Positions 1 to 8,856 are shown, counted from the first letter of the stretch. The stretch is DNA of 47,414 bases from Gloeocapsa sp. DLM2.Bin57 (GCA_007693955.1 RECR01000072.1:1-47414); one strand, 5' to 3'. Notes: generated from the sequence alone by a model not told the origin. Numbers and translations are program-made.

Positions 1-92
1 TTGTTGTATATACTGAAAGAAACGGGGAGATCCGTCTGATTTCAGCAAGAAAAGCCAATAAAAAGGAGAAAAAACAATATGAATCCTTATGA
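1..92 (+). CDS. brnT: BrnT-type toxin, C-terminal fragment (5' end outside window)
   Basis: The frame that starts at base 3 stays open from the window edge and stops with TGA at 90-92. It reads as the end of a BrnT ribonuclease toxin: a strand with VVYTERNGEIRLISARKA followed by a lysine/glutamate-rich tail. The ISARKA motif is typical of the BrnT C-terminus. The stop lies 14 bases inside the next gene (brnA), the usual BrnT-BrnA coupling. The catalytic N-terminal part is outside the window, so integrity cannot be judged. The family identity rests on this short motif together with the antitoxin downstream. Confidence 0.75.
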   Translation, partial: VVYTERNGEIRLISARKANKKEKKQYESL

Positions 93-357
93 TTTTGCTA
101 ATATGTCAGAAGAAGAAAGACATAAAACTTTATTGGAAATGTCCGATGAAGATATTGATTACTCTGATATACCAGAGCTAGATGAAGAGTTTTTTAAAAA
201 TGCTAAAAGAATCAAACAACTAAAACCAAAAGTAGATAGCATTAATATTAGATCTGATATATTAGACTGGTTCAAAAGTCATGCTCAAGAAAAAAAATAT
301 GAAGATTTAATCAATGATGTTCTAGAAAGTTATATTAATAATCAAAAGAAATGCTAA
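79..357 (+). CDS. brnA: BrnA-type antitoxin
   Basis: A 92-aa acidic protein whose middle contains DIPELDEEFFKNAKR, the signature of BrnA antitoxins (COG3514). The C-terminal half, with DSINIRSDILDWFKSH and a final helix, fits the ribbon-helix-helix DNA-binding fold by which BrnA dimerises and represses its own operon. A good Shine-Dalgarno (AAAAGGAG) lies just before the ATG. It overlaps the end of brnT by 14 bases, so the pair is translationally coupled. It should neutralise BrnT and autoregulate the operon. About 250 bases after it hold no gene that I can recognise. Confidence 0.82.
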   Translation: MNPYDFANMSEEERHKTLLEMSDEDIDYSDIPELDEEFFKNAKRIKQLKPKVDSINIRSDILDWFKSHAQEKKYEDLINDVLESYINNQKKC

Positions 358-607
358 GTAGGTAGGTCTAAATAAACGTTAATATAATTGACCCTATAAT
401 AGTTATAGAGACCTTGCGGTTGCTACGCAGAGCCTAATGCTGAACTTCGTTTCGATTTTATTATAGTGATTTAACCGACATGATATTACTTAATAGTATG
501 ATTGTGTAGGTAATTGGCAGGTGGAAAGAGGAAAAAAGTCTAATTTTAGAGACAATTTTCCCCATAATGCGAAAAGATCTAGATAGCAAAATACGTATTT
601 TTTAGTG

Positions 608-1390
608 CTACATAAAAGTAGGTAAATCGATCGCCTTTTTCATCTTTTTAATCGTTGTTTCAGGAACACGATCAATTCCTGGGGAGGGCCAATGAGCTTT
701 AGGTTTAGGTTGCTCAAGAGGTTTTTCTTGACTTTCAGGAGTAGGTTTAGTTACAGAATTATTAGCTAACAGAATTGTGGCGCTACTTTCTTTAAAACAT
801 TCTTCTAAAACAGTTTTATATTCTAAAGTATAGCGCTGTTGTCTTAATAACCTTCCATGTAATTCTTGTAACTGTTTTTCTGTTTCTAGAAGTTTGTAAG
901 TCTGTTGATTATAGTTATCTTGAACTTGGGAACATTCCCTCTCTAAATTTGATAAATGTTCTTGAGTTTCGGCTAATTGACGAGAGAGAGTTTCGATCAT
1001 TAACTGTTGATTTTTAATCGTTTGCTGAGCTATTTCTAATTGGTTAATTAAGAGTTCAGTTTCAGGATTTTCTTGAGGAGTTTGAGCAGAATTAATCACA
1101 GATTCTAACTCAGTTATTTTAGCCTTAAGTTGAGAATTTTCTAATTCTAAATCATGATTGGTTTCAACTTCTACAGGTTCAGAAACAGGAAGTTCATAAA
1201 CATTAACTTGAGGTAGAGTAGGTTCGGATTCTTCAACCAAACAATCGACCAAATCATCAATAATATTATCAGCTAAAAACTCTTGATTTTCCGTAATAAT
1301 TTCTGGGGGAGATTCAATCTGAAAAGAAAACATAATTTTTTGAATCTCAGACTGTATAGATGAATCAGTATTAGGATTTAACTCACTCAT
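608..1390 (-). CDS. Coiled-coil protein of unknown function
   Basis: I do not recognise a named family. The 260-aa protein has an acidic N-terminal third, a long glutamine/glutamate-rich coiled coil (about residues 80-190), a Pro/Lys-rich linker, and a compact basic tail containing HWPSPGIDRVPE. There is no signal peptide or membrane segment, so it is probably cytosolic. Its ATG lies 5 bases before the csaB stop codon on the same strand (an 8-base overlap), so the two are almost certainly co-transcribed and translationally coupled. This suggests a scaffold or partner role in envelope polysaccharide work, which is inference only. Confidence 0.7.
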   Translation of the reverse strand: MSELNPNTDSSIQSEIQKIMFSFQIESPPEIITENQEFLADNIIDDLVDCLVEESEPTLPQVNVYELPVSEPVEVETNHDLELENSQLKAKITELESVINSAQTPQENPETELLINQLEIAQQTIKNQQLMIETLSRQLAETQEHLSNLERECSQVQDNYNQQTYKLLETEKQLQELHGRLLRQQRYTLEYKTVLEECFKESSATILLANNSVTKPTPESQEKPLEQPKPKAHWPSPGIDRVPETTIKKMKKAIDLPTFM

Positions 1391-2432
1391 AGAAATACTC
1401 CTTATAAAGTTGTTGATGTAACCAGGAACGATCTACTAAAGATTGAATTTGAGCAGAATTAAGAGAATCTCCGTTAACATATTCATTAAGCCAAGTAGTA
1501 CTAATTAAATCAGCACTCTCAGGAAGATCTGCTAAATGCCAACCAGGGATACTTAACTCTAACTGCAATTGAGTAACTTTAGGATCATAGCTTAACGCAA
1601 AACAACGACAACCTTCAGCCATCGCCATAATAAAGCTATGCAAACGCATACCTATCAGCATTTCTACACCGCGGAAAACACCTTTTAAAGCGCGAGGATC
1701 ATCTAAACAGAGAATATGATAATCACCAGAAAGTTCAGCGGTAACCTGTTTAATCAGAGGAAGATCTTGACTAACTTGAAAAGGGAGAAAAATTAAAGAC
1801 GCGTTAGTAGCTAATTGAAAATCTTTTAAAGCTTTAGTAAGATAACTAAGACGTGAAGGAGTAAGAGCAGCTGTAGGACGTAAATTAACAGCTACTCTAG
1901 GAGATCTGATTTTTTGAATCTCTTTAACAGGATAAGATTCTAGAGACCACACTGGATCTGGAGCAATTAAACAAGGTATTTGCCAATCCTGGAGTAACTT
2001 AGCCGAAGCATTATCTCTGACACTAATTTTCGTGCAATTATGCAGGACAGATTTAGTCAATTTTTGGGTAATTTGCGCTTTTACTGGACCAATACCTTGA
2101 GACCAAGCAAAAGTTTTTAAACCTAGTCGTTGAGCAAAAGTCATTAAACCAAGATAATAATAAGGACTAGCTAAACTAGTCACATCCTGTAATAAACTAC
2201 CTCCACCCCAAATAAATAAATCAGCAGTAGATAAAGATGATAAGACAGGGAAAAGCGATCGCCTCGGAATACTTTCTACACCATAAATAGCCCTAGTTGC
2301 TGTAGGATCAGCAGAAAGGACAATAGGAGTGATTGAAGGAGGTAACATTTGCAAAAGAGATAACAATAAAGCCTCATCTCCCGCGTTACCCTTACCATAA
2401 TAACCGCTAACTATTGCCCTAGGTTTGTTCAT
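1383..2432 (-). CDS. csaB: CsaB-like polysaccharide pyruvyl transferase
   Basis: A 349-aa protein of the polysaccharide pyruvyl transferase family. The N-terminus (SGYYGKGNAGDEALLLSLL) carries the NxGDE motif of the family, followed by WGGGSLLQD and, near residue 265, a GMRLHSFI motif typical of the CsaB branch. CsaB enzymes add ketal pyruvate to cell-wall polysaccharide, which can serve as an anchor for SLH-domain surface proteins. The length fits the family. Its start lies only 10 bases from the divergent start chosen for the next gene, so its promoter must lie inside that gene. The coiled-coil gene follows in the same operon. Confidence 0.85.
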   Translation of the reverse strand: MNKPRAIVSGYYGKGNAGDEALLLSLLQMLPPSITPIVLSADPTATRAIYGVESIPRRSLFPVLSSLSTADLFIWGGGSLLQDVTSLASPYYYLGLMTFAQRLGLKTFAWSQGIGPVKAQITQKLTKSVLHNCTKISVRDNASAKLLQDWQIPCLIAPDPVWSLESYPVKEIQKIRSPRVAVNLRPTAALTPSRLSYLTKALKDFQLATNASLIFLPFQVSQDLPLIKQVTAELSGDYHILCLDDPRALKGVFRGVEMLIGMRLHSFIMAMAEGCRCFALSYDPKVTQLQLELSIPGWHLADLPESADLISTTWLNEYVNGDSLNSAQIQSLVDRSWLHQQLYKEYFYE

Positions 2433-2442
2433 AATTACATCT

Positions 2443-4485
2443 ATGCGTTATCAATTAGAGGCGATCGCCGCCTGTTGTCATAATAGTACCATTGGTAAGC
2501 TATTACCCCAAGCACTCTATGTTCACAAATATTATCTAACAGAACTTGATCCCCTTTTGCAAAAGTATGAACAAGTAGCTAGTACAGTCAACGAGCAGAG
2601 TAAAAATGCTACCTTGGTTAAATTTAGTACCAATAAATTATTAGTTTCCTACTTATTTTATCCCCACTTTGAAGATGATCCCCATCCTGCTTTAGCTACT
2701 AGTATCATCATCAATATGGATACCCTAGAAGAGAAAATCTGGGATTATACTCAAAGTAAAAATCCTCCGATACTCCATCGTAAAGAAACCTTTGTTAATC
2801 GCAATCACCCTGGTTACCAAAAATTTAGTTATCTTACCCACATAGAAGAACAATTAGGATTACTAGAGCAATCTCATTTAATCGGTAATCGGTTAGAATG
2901 GCAACAACGCTTAAAAGCACAACATCTAGAGTTTAGAGGACATAATCTGGTTTGTACTCTTCAACCTAAACTAGAGACAATAATCGTAGAACGTCACAAA
3001 GCAGCTATACATCGTCGTCGGCTATCTCGTCCTGTACGTTTAGCGTTACACGCGGGTTTATTCACTCCTGAAACAACTTTCTTTGACTATGGTTGTGGTC
3101 ATGGAGAAGATGTCCGTCAAATAGCAGATCTTGGTTATCAAAGTAGCGGATGGGATCCTCATTACTGTAAAGATCAACCCCTAATTAATAGTGATATCGT
3201 CAATTTAGGGTATATCCTCAACGTGATTGAAGACTTTAACGAACGTCGTCAAACCTTACAACAAGCTTGGGAATTAACCAAACAAGTATTAATAGTAGCA
3301 GCTCAAGTGTTATTAGACGATAGTTATCAAGGTTGGTTAAGTTATGGAGATGGCGTGATTACTAATCGCAATACCTTCCAGAAATATTATCACCCAACTG
3401 AGTTAAAAAATTATCTTGACCAAGTCTTAGGAGTAGATGCGATTCCCGTAGATTTAGGTATATTTTTTATCTTTCGGGATCAAGTGGTTGGCGAAAATTT
3501 CCGCGCTAGTTGTTTACAGCGAAGGTTACGCATACCTGGTTTATCTCACTCTAGTAAACGTTATGAGGATTATCAGGAGTTATTAGCACCCTTAATGGGT
3601 TTTATGACTCGTAGGGGACGTCTTCCCGTCAAAGGAGAATTAAGTAACGAATCAGAGGTGATCTCTGAATTAGGGAGTATTCGTCGCGGGTTTAAATTGA
3701 TTTCTCAGGTTACCGACGTTAACGAATGGGAAGCGATCGCCGAACAACGTCGTCAAGATTTACTTCTCTATATTGCTTTGAGTACTTTTCGGGTTCGTCC
3801 TACTTTTAAACAACTACCCCCTCTAGTTAGACAGGATATTAAAGCTTTGTTTGGTAGTTATCAAAAAGCTTGTCTTTTAGCTAGTTTAATGCTCATCAGT
3901 CTCCATGATTTGGAAAATCTCCAAGATTTAGCCGATAATAGTCCCATTGGGCAAAAATCTGCTGATTCTTTTTTAATTCATATTACTGCTTTAGATAGTT
4001 TAGATCCGATGTTGCGTTTATACGAAGGTTGTGCTAGTCGTAACTTTGGACGTTTAGAAGCAACTAACTTGATTAAATTTTCTTGGCAAAAACCCCAAAT
4101 TACCTATTTAGCTTGTCCCGATTTTGACACCACAGCCCATCCTTTGGTAAAGCATACCATGAGCGTTGCTTTAGATACCCTAAAAATTGATTATCTTGAC
4201 TACCTAGAGGATGATAACCCCCCGATTATCCACCGCAAAGATAGTTTAGTTCATCCTGAGTACCCTAATTATGCTAAATTTGCTAATCTAACTCGCCAAG
4301 AAAAGCAATGGGGTTTATACACCGATAAGGGTAAAATCAGTCGTCTCAAGGGTTGGTTAGAATGTTTAGCAACACAGGGAGCTGTTATTCGAGGTCATCG
4401 TTTAGTTTGGCGAAAAGATTTAGATCCCTATCAACTAAAATTATTACGTGCTCAAGTACAAGCGCGCAAGCGTCAAGGTAAATAA
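2443..4485 (+). CDS. DNA phosphorothioation-associated putative methyltransferase
   Basis: A 680-aa protein resembling the family named DNA phosphorothioation-associated putative methyltransferase (TIGR04096). The centre (about residues 185-345) is a SAM-binding Rossmann domain with the glycine motif FDYGCGHGED and a WDPHY acidic strand. It is flanked by two related domains, about 34-170 and 520-655, sharing YE, DTL, NPPI(L/I)HRK, P-x-Y-x-KF and RGHxLV. An ATG 18 bases upstream exists, but the 2443 start avoids overlapping csaB and begins with the family-like MRYQLEA. No dnd sulfur-transfer gene is present in the window, so it is an orphan here. The substrate is unknown. Confidence 0.78.
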   Translation: MRYQLEAIAACCHNSTIGKLLPQALYVHKYYLTELDPLLQKYEQVASTVNEQSKNATLVKFSTNKLLVSYLFYPHFEDDPHPALATSIIINMDTLEEKIWDYTQSKNPPILHRKETFVNRNHPGYQKFSYLTHIEEQLGLLEQSHLIGNRLEWQQRLKAQHLEFRGHNLVCTLQPKLETIIVERHKAAIHRRRLSRPVRLALHAGLFTPETTFFDYGCGHGEDVRQIADLGYQSSGWDPHYCKDQPLINSDIVNLGYILNVIEDFNERRQTLQQAWELTKQVLIVAAQVLLDDSYQGWLSYGDGVITNRNTFQKYYHPTELKNYLDQVLGVDAIPVDLGIFFIFRDQVVGENFRASCLQRRLRIPGLSHSSKRYEDYQELLAPLMGFMTRRGRLPVKGELSNESEVISELGSIRRGFKLISQVTDVNEWEAIAEQRRQDLLLYIALSTFRVRPTFKQLPPLVRQDIKALFGSYQKACLLASLMLISLHDLENLQDLADNSPIGQKSADSFLIHITALDSLDPMLRLYEGCASRNFGRLEATNLIKFSWQKPQITYLACPDFDTTAHPLVKHTMSVALDTLKIDYLDYLEDDNPPIIHRKDSLVHPEYPNYAKFANLTRQEKQWGLYTDKGKISRLKGWLECLATQGAVIRGHRLVWRKDLDPYQLKLLRAQVQARKRQGK

Positions 4486-4493
4486 ATATTTCT

Positions 4494-5441
4494 ATGTTTT
4501 TTAGTGTTGTTATTCCTACCTATAATCGTCAACCTATTTTAGCCAAGTGTTTACTAGCTTTAGAAACACAATTTATTACTAGTGGTTATATAAATGGTTA
4601 TGAAGTAATTGTCGTTGATGATGGCTCAACAGATAATACCTTAACCTGGTTATCTGAAGCTAAAGCACAATTACCCCATGTTAAGGTTATCACCCAAAAT
4701 CACGCAGGACCGGCCCTAGCGCGCAATCTAGGGGTAGCTAAAGCAACGGGAGATATAATTATCTTTATTGACAGTGATTTGGTGGTTACAGCTAATTTTA
4801 TCGAAGCTCACGCTCATTGTCTGATCACTAACCAAACAAAATTAGGAAACGATCGCCTCTTCACCTATGGAAGGGTAGTCAATACCGCTAACTTTGATGA
4901 TCCTACCTCAGAGCCCTATAAGTTAACCGACTTCTCCGCGGCTTACTTCGCTACAGGTAATGTGGCGATCGCCAAAAAATGGCTAGAAACCGCAGGATTA
5001 TTTGATACTAGATTTCAACTTTATGGTTGGGAAGATTTGGAATTAGGTGTACGTCTGCAAAAACTAGGGTTAAAATTAATTAAATGTCCTCAAGCAGTAG
5101 GTTATCATTGGCATCCTCCCTTTAGTTTAGAACAAATTCCTAATTTAATCGAAAAAGAAAAACAAAGGGGACGCATGGGTATCCTGTTTTACGAAAAACA
5201 CCCAACTTTTAACGTTCGGATGATGATTCAAATGACTTGGTTACATCGTCTCCTCTGGGGGATGCTTACTCTCAATGGGAGACTTAACGAAAAAACCCTG
5301 AGCACCTTTTTAGGAAAGTTAATCAAGCAAGGACAATCTCAATTAGCCTTAGAAATTGCTCGAATCTTTCTAAATTGGTATAATGTGCAAGCAGTTTATG
5401 AGGCTTATGCTGAAAAGAACTTAAACAAACCAAAATATTAA
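4494..5441 (+). CDS. Family 2 glycosyltransferase
   Basis: A 315-aa GT-A fold glycosyltransferase. The N-terminus FSVVIPTYNR is the classic GT2 opening, VVDDGSTDNT follows near residue 40, the DSD metal/nucleotide-sugar motif (FIDSDL) is near residue 95, and GWEDLELGVRL near residue 180 supplies the ED acceptor/catalytic motif of the galactosyltransferase-like C-terminal part. No transmembrane segment is obvious, so it is probably membrane-peripheral. It starts 8 bases after the methyltransferase gene and is probably co-transcribed with it. The sugar donor and acceptor cannot be deduced. The csaB gene nearby suggests surface polysaccharide. Confidence 0.85.
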   Translation: MFFSVVIPTYNRQPILAKCLLALETQFITSGYINGYEVIVVDDGSTDNTLTWLSEAKAQLPHVKVITQNHAGPALARNLGVAKATGDIIIFIDSDLVVTANFIEAHAHCLITNQTKLGNDRLFTYGRVVNTANFDDPTSEPYKLTDFSAAYFATGNVAIAKKWLETAGLFDTRFQLYGWEDLELGVRLQKLGLKLIKCPQAVGYHWHPPFSLEQIPNLIEKEKQRGRMGILFYEKHPTFNVRMMIQMTWLHRLLWGMLTLNGRLNEKTLSTFLGKLIKQGQSQLALEIARIFLNWYNVQAVYEAYAEKNLNKPKY

Positions 5442-5554
5442 GATTAGTTAATTTTAGCATCAGACTAAATTTCAAGTAAGATTTCTGTTGCCAAATCTCA
5501 AAAAAAGTGCTCTTAATAAAAAACACTTAAAATTAAGCAAATTAGGAGGTAATC

Positions 5555-7195
5555 ATGTCAGCCGCTTTAATAGGATTCGCCATAGGTTTAGCAGTAGGAA
5601 TTGGTTTTGTCTTTTGGCAAAAACAACAATTACAAGCTCAAGAACAAAAACTCAAACAACTAAAACAAGAATCTAACAAAAAAATTCGCGACGTAGAAAG
5701 AGAAAACGAGATTCTCAAAGAAGATACTACAACCCTAAGACTAGAAAAAGAACAGTTAGAACAACGATTAAATGGTTTAACCGAAGATCAACAGTCTCAA
5801 ATTCAACAAGTAGAACAATCATATACTCAACAAATCCATCAGTTAGAACAGATTAAGGGGAATTATGAACGTCAACTAGCTGAGTTAGAAGAGTCTCATC
5901 AACAAAGTCAAGAAAGAATTCAACAATTACAACAATCTCGTCCTCATGATTCGGGCGATCGCGCTGAATTAGAAGAACTTAAACAGTTAACAGCAAACTA
6001 CCAAGACAGAATACACGATTTAGAAAGAGCTTATAATGAAACGGCAAATCGTAATAGCGCTTTAACTCGGGAACTAGAATCAGTCAAACAAGATTACGAA
6101 GAACGCATCAGAGATTTAACAACAACATCAACTCAAACAACTCCCGAATTCCTAGAGGAAGCACCAACTATTGTAGCTACAACAACTACAGCACCCCAAG
6201 AAGAAATAGAAGAGTTAGTATCTCAACCAGAAGCTATTTATACCCAAGAGGAAATAGAAGAGTTAGTATCTCAACCAGAAGCAATCTCTACTGAAACGGA
6301 AATCTATACCCAAGAGGAAATAGAAGAGTTAGTATCTCAACCAGAAGCAATCTCTACTGAAACGGAAATCTATACCCAAGAGGAAATAGAAGAGTTAGTA
6401 TCTCAACCAGAAGCAATCTCTACTGAAACGGAAATCTATACCCAAGAGGAAATAGAAGAGTTAGTATCTCAACCAGAAGCAATCTCTACTGAAACGGAAA
6501 TCTATACCCAAGAGGAAATAGAAGAGTTAGTATCTCAACCAGAAGCAATCTCTACTGAAACGGAAATCTATACCCAAGAGGACATAGAAGAATTTGCAGA
6601 AATAGATACCGATAACATGGTTTACCCATTTCCAGAACAAGAAACTGGAGTCAGTCGTGATACGGAAATTATTAGCTCTGAAGAAATTAATGCTATGCTC
6701 AGAGCTGAAGAATCAGCCACAATAGAAGAACAAGAAGATCCCTTCTCAGAACTAATTTCTGTAGAAGAATTAGAAGCTTTTTCCGAGGAATCATCACCTG
6801 TAGTCAATAGCGATGATCCCTTCTCAGAGATGATTAGTACCGATGAGTTTAACCCCTTTGACAGTGAGTTAGAAGCTACTCAAGAGTCTAATGACTTAGA
6901 TGATTTGTTCTTGGTTGAAGAAGAAACCCCAAATATAACAGCCGAAGAATCTCTAACCGATGATGCGGATTTAATGGATTTAATCGGTGGTGACGATGAT
7001 CTAGGTGATTTGATGTCTTTTGAAGAAAATCAGCTCAATAATAGTCAAACAGAAGATGATCTAGATCTTATGGAAATGTTAGGAGAAGATAATTCTGATG
7101 ATGATTTAGCAGCTTTATTAGAATTAGACGATTTAGAAAAAGATGTTCAAAGTGACGATTTTGAACTATTTTCCGATTTCGATGAGGATAAATAG
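5555..7195 (+). CDS. Membrane-anchored coiled-coil protein with tandem repeats
   Basis: No named family recognised. The 546-aa protein begins with a single hydrophobic helix (residues 3-22, AALIGFAIGLAVGIGFVFW), so it is probably anchored in a membrane with the rest on one side. Residues 25-200 are a Gln/Glu/Lys-rich coiled coil. Residues 216-341 are one 16-aa and five 22-aa copies of an acidic repeat (EEIEELVSQPEAI...YTQ). The C-terminal 200 residues are very acidic with recurring DPFSE(L/M)IS and DDLxxLL segments that look like short linear docking motifs. The Shine-Dalgarno AGGAGGT is very strong. It lies 21 bases before hisB and is probably co-transcribed with it. A scaffold role is a guess. 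Confidence 0.75.
   Translation: MSAALIGFAIGLAVGIGFVFWQKQQLQAQEQKLKQLKQESNKKIRDVERENEILKEDTTTLRLEKEQLEQRLNGLTEDQQSQIQQVEQSYTQQIHQLEQIKGNYERQLAELEESHQQSQERIQQLQQSRPHDSGDRAELEELKQLTANYQDRIHDLERAYNETANRNSALTRELESVKQDYEERIRDLTTTSTQTTPEFLEEAPTIVATTTTAPQEEIEELVSQPEAIYTQEEIEELVSQPEAISTETEIYTQEEIEELVSQPEAISTETEIYTQEEIEELVSQPEAISTETEIYTQEEIEELVSQPEAISTETEIYTQEEIEELVSQPEAISTETEIYTQEDIEEFAEIDTDNMVYPFPEQETGVSRDTEIISSEEINAMLRAEESATIEEQEDPFSELISVEELEAFSEESSPVVNSDDPFSEMISTDEFNPFDSELEATQESNDLDDLFLVEEETPNITAEESLTDDADLMDLIGGDDDLGDLMSFEENQLNNSQTEDDLDLMEMLGEDNSDDDLAALLELDDLEKDVQSDDFELFSDFDEDK
6200..6577 (+). repeat. Perfect 66-bp in-frame tandem repeats
   Basis: One shortened 48-bp unit (6200-6247) is followed by five consecutive 66-bp units (6248-6577) that read as identical at the base level, each coding for 22 residues. 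A diverged start of a further unit follows (GAGGACATAGAAGAA). Identity at synonymous positions points to very recent expansion or ongoing homogenisation. Copy number could be misassembled with short reads. Confidence 0.95.
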
Positions 7196-7216
7196 TAATT
7201 AGGAGAGTTTGACCAT

Positions 7217-7843
7217 ATGTCCACAGAAATAAAAACAACAGATTATCTGACAGGAAATAGAGTAGCTTCTCTCAATAGAACTACAGGGGAAACCGATGTA
7301 CAGGTTGATATCAATCTCGATGGTAGAGGTCAATGTCAAGTTAACACGGGTATTCCTTTTTTAGATCATATGTTACATCAATTAGCATCCCATGGTCTGA
7401 TTGATTTGGAAATTAAAGCAACAGGAGACTGGGAAATCGATGACCATCATACTAACGAAGATGTGGGAATTACCCTAGGACAAGCGATCGCCAAAGCTAT
7501 CGGCGATCGCCGTGGTATAGTCAGATTTGGTAACTTTGTTGCTCCTCTAGATGAAGCTTTAGTTCAAGTTACCCTAGATTTTTCGGGACGTCCCTATTTA
7601 AACTATAGTCTAGAGATTCCTACCGAAAGGGTGGGAAATTATGACACTCAACTAGTGAGAGAGTTTTTTGTCGCTTTGGTTAACCATAGTCAGATAACCC
7701 TACATATACGTCAACTAGAGGGGATTAATTCTCATCATATTATTGAAGCTACTTTTAAAGCTTTTGCTCGCGCTTTACGTATGGCGATCGCCATCGATCC
7801 TTTACGTGCTAGTCAGATTCCTAGTTCTAAAGGAATACTCTAA
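7217..7843 (+). CDS. hisB: Imidazoleglycerol-phosphate dehydratase
   Basis: A 208-aa HisB, the sixth enzyme of histidine synthesis, converting imidazole-glycerol phosphate to imidazole-acetol phosphate. It shows the duplicated HisB fold with its manganese-binding histidine motifs: [10 protein letters not shown] near residue 55, [11 protein letters not shown] near residue 78, NHSQITLHI near residue 155 and [16 protein letters not shown] near residue 172. This is the stand-alone form without a phosphatase domain. The ATG follows the ribosome site TAGGAGAG. It lies 21 bases after the coiled-coil gene and ends in a clear terminator. HIP1 octamers occur within the gene. Confidence 0.96.
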   Translation: MSTEIKTTDYLTGNRVASLNRTTGETDVQVDINLDGRGQCQVNTGIPFLDHMLHQLASHGLIDLEIKATGDWEIDDHHTNEDVGITLGQAIAKAIGDRRGIVRFGNFVAPLDEALVQVTLDFSGRPYLNYSLEIPTERVGNYDTQLVREFFVALVNHSQITLHIRQLEGINSHHIIEATFKAFARALRMAIAIDPLRASQIPSSKGIL

Positions 7844-7858
7844 CATACTCACAATCAA

Positions 7859-7902
7859 AACCTCCATCTAATCCCTGTAGTCATGAAGATGGGGGTTTTT
7901 TT
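7859..7902 (+). terminator. Rho-independent terminator after hisB
   Basis: An 11-bp stem (AACCTCCATCT pairing with AGATGGGGGTT, one G-T pair) with a 17-base loop, followed by seven T. It sits 16 bases after the hisB stop and closes the coiled-coil protein/hisB unit. Confidence 0.9.
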
Positions 7903-8176
7903 ATTGAGTAGATTAATACTCACACCCTATCTGATTAATTACTCTACCTAACCTCAAAAATGATCACACCCTAACCCCCAAAAAATTTTCTAAATTTTTC
8001 TAAACTATACCTAGTAATAGTAGTAATTTTTGAGTTTTTTTTAATTATTTTTAATTAAGTTAATTTAATGTTTTTCTACTCGGGCATATTTTTAAAAAGC
8101 TATGATGAATTCAGTAACAAAGAACACCAAAAGAAAAACGATTAAGTTCAGATTGAACAAAAAGGAGTTAAGGATT

Positions 8177-8812
8177 ATGATAATGTTAAAAGCTTCCCAA
8201 ATCATGACTACCGAAGTTGTAACTATTCGCGGATCTGCTACAGTAGCTGAAGCTGTAAAATTAATGAAACTACACAATCTCCAAGCTTTGGTTGTAGATA
8301 TACGCAATTCTCAAGACGCTTATGGAATTATTACCAATAATGATATCGTTACTAAAGTAGTTGCTTATGGAAAAGATACAACTAAAGTTCGGGTTTATGA
8401 AGTCATGACCAAACCTTGTATCGTTGTCAACCCAGATTTAGGAGTAGAATACATCGCGCGCTTATTTGCTCAAACAGGCATACGTATCGCTCCTGTTATC
8501 CAAGGCGAATTATTAGGCATAATTTCTGAAAGAGATATTCTACATAAAGGTGATTTTGTCGAAAATCCTAAAGCACCCCTGCTCAAACGTGAATTAGCCA
8601 GAGCGATCGAAGAAGCACGCTCTCTAGCAGCCATTAACGGTGCAACCTCTCCTAGTTGTTTAGAAGCTTGGGCTTTAGTAGATGAATTAGAAACAGAAAT
8701 AGCCTATCAAAATGGCGATGATGCTCCTGAAATGACAGCCTTTCAAGTATTTTGCGCTGAACATCCCGAAGTCTTACAAATACATCACAAAGAATTAGTC
8801 AATGCTCAATGA
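8177..8812 (+). CDS. CBS-CP12 fusion protein (cysteine pairs incomplete)
   Basis: About 211 aa. Residues 1-125 are two CBS domains (MTTEVVTIRGSATVAEAVKL, then MTKPCIVVNPDLGVEYIARL, ending GIISERDIL), which usually bind adenine nucleotides. Residues 140-211 form a CP12 module: GATSPSCLEAWALVDELE matches the CP12 AWxxVEEL core, and FCAEHPE matches its C-terminal part. CP12 regulates GAPDH and phosphoribulokinase, and CBS-CP12 fusions are known in cyanobacteria. Here only one cysteine of each CP12 disulfide pair remains. I chose the ATG at 8177 because AAAGGAG lies 9 bases upstream and the CBS fold begins directly after it; an in-frame ATG lies at 8102. Confidence 0.85.
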   Translation: MIMLKASQIMTTEVVTIRGSATVAEAVKLMKLHNLQALVVDIRNSQDAYGIITNNDIVTKVVAYGKDTTKVRVYEVMTKPCIVVNPDLGVEYIARLFAQTGIRIAPVIQGELLGIISERDILHKGDFVENPKAPLLKRELARAIEEARSLAAINGATSPSCLEAWALVDELETEIAYQNGDDAPEMTAFQVFCAEHPEVLQIHHKELVNAQ

Positions 8813-8818
8813 TGTTAA

Positions 8819-8856
8819 AGAAAAAATACCCCGCGTTACTCGCGGGGCTTTTTTTT
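8819..8856. terminator. Bidirectional terminator between CBS-CP12 and psbM
   Basis: A perfect 7-bp GC stem (CCCCGCG / CGCGGGG) with a 5-base loop has an A run on its left and eight T on its right, so it works for both converging transcripts. The T run reaches into the psbM stop codon. Confidence 0.92.

Noticed and set aside
6248-6577. CRISPR-like array
   Set aside because: The 66-bp units are contiguous, in frame and without variable spacers; they are coding repeats.
8102-8176. Longer N-terminus of the CBS-CP12 protein
   Set aside because: The extension is basic, has no good ribosome site, and the start at 8177 has AAAGGAG before it.
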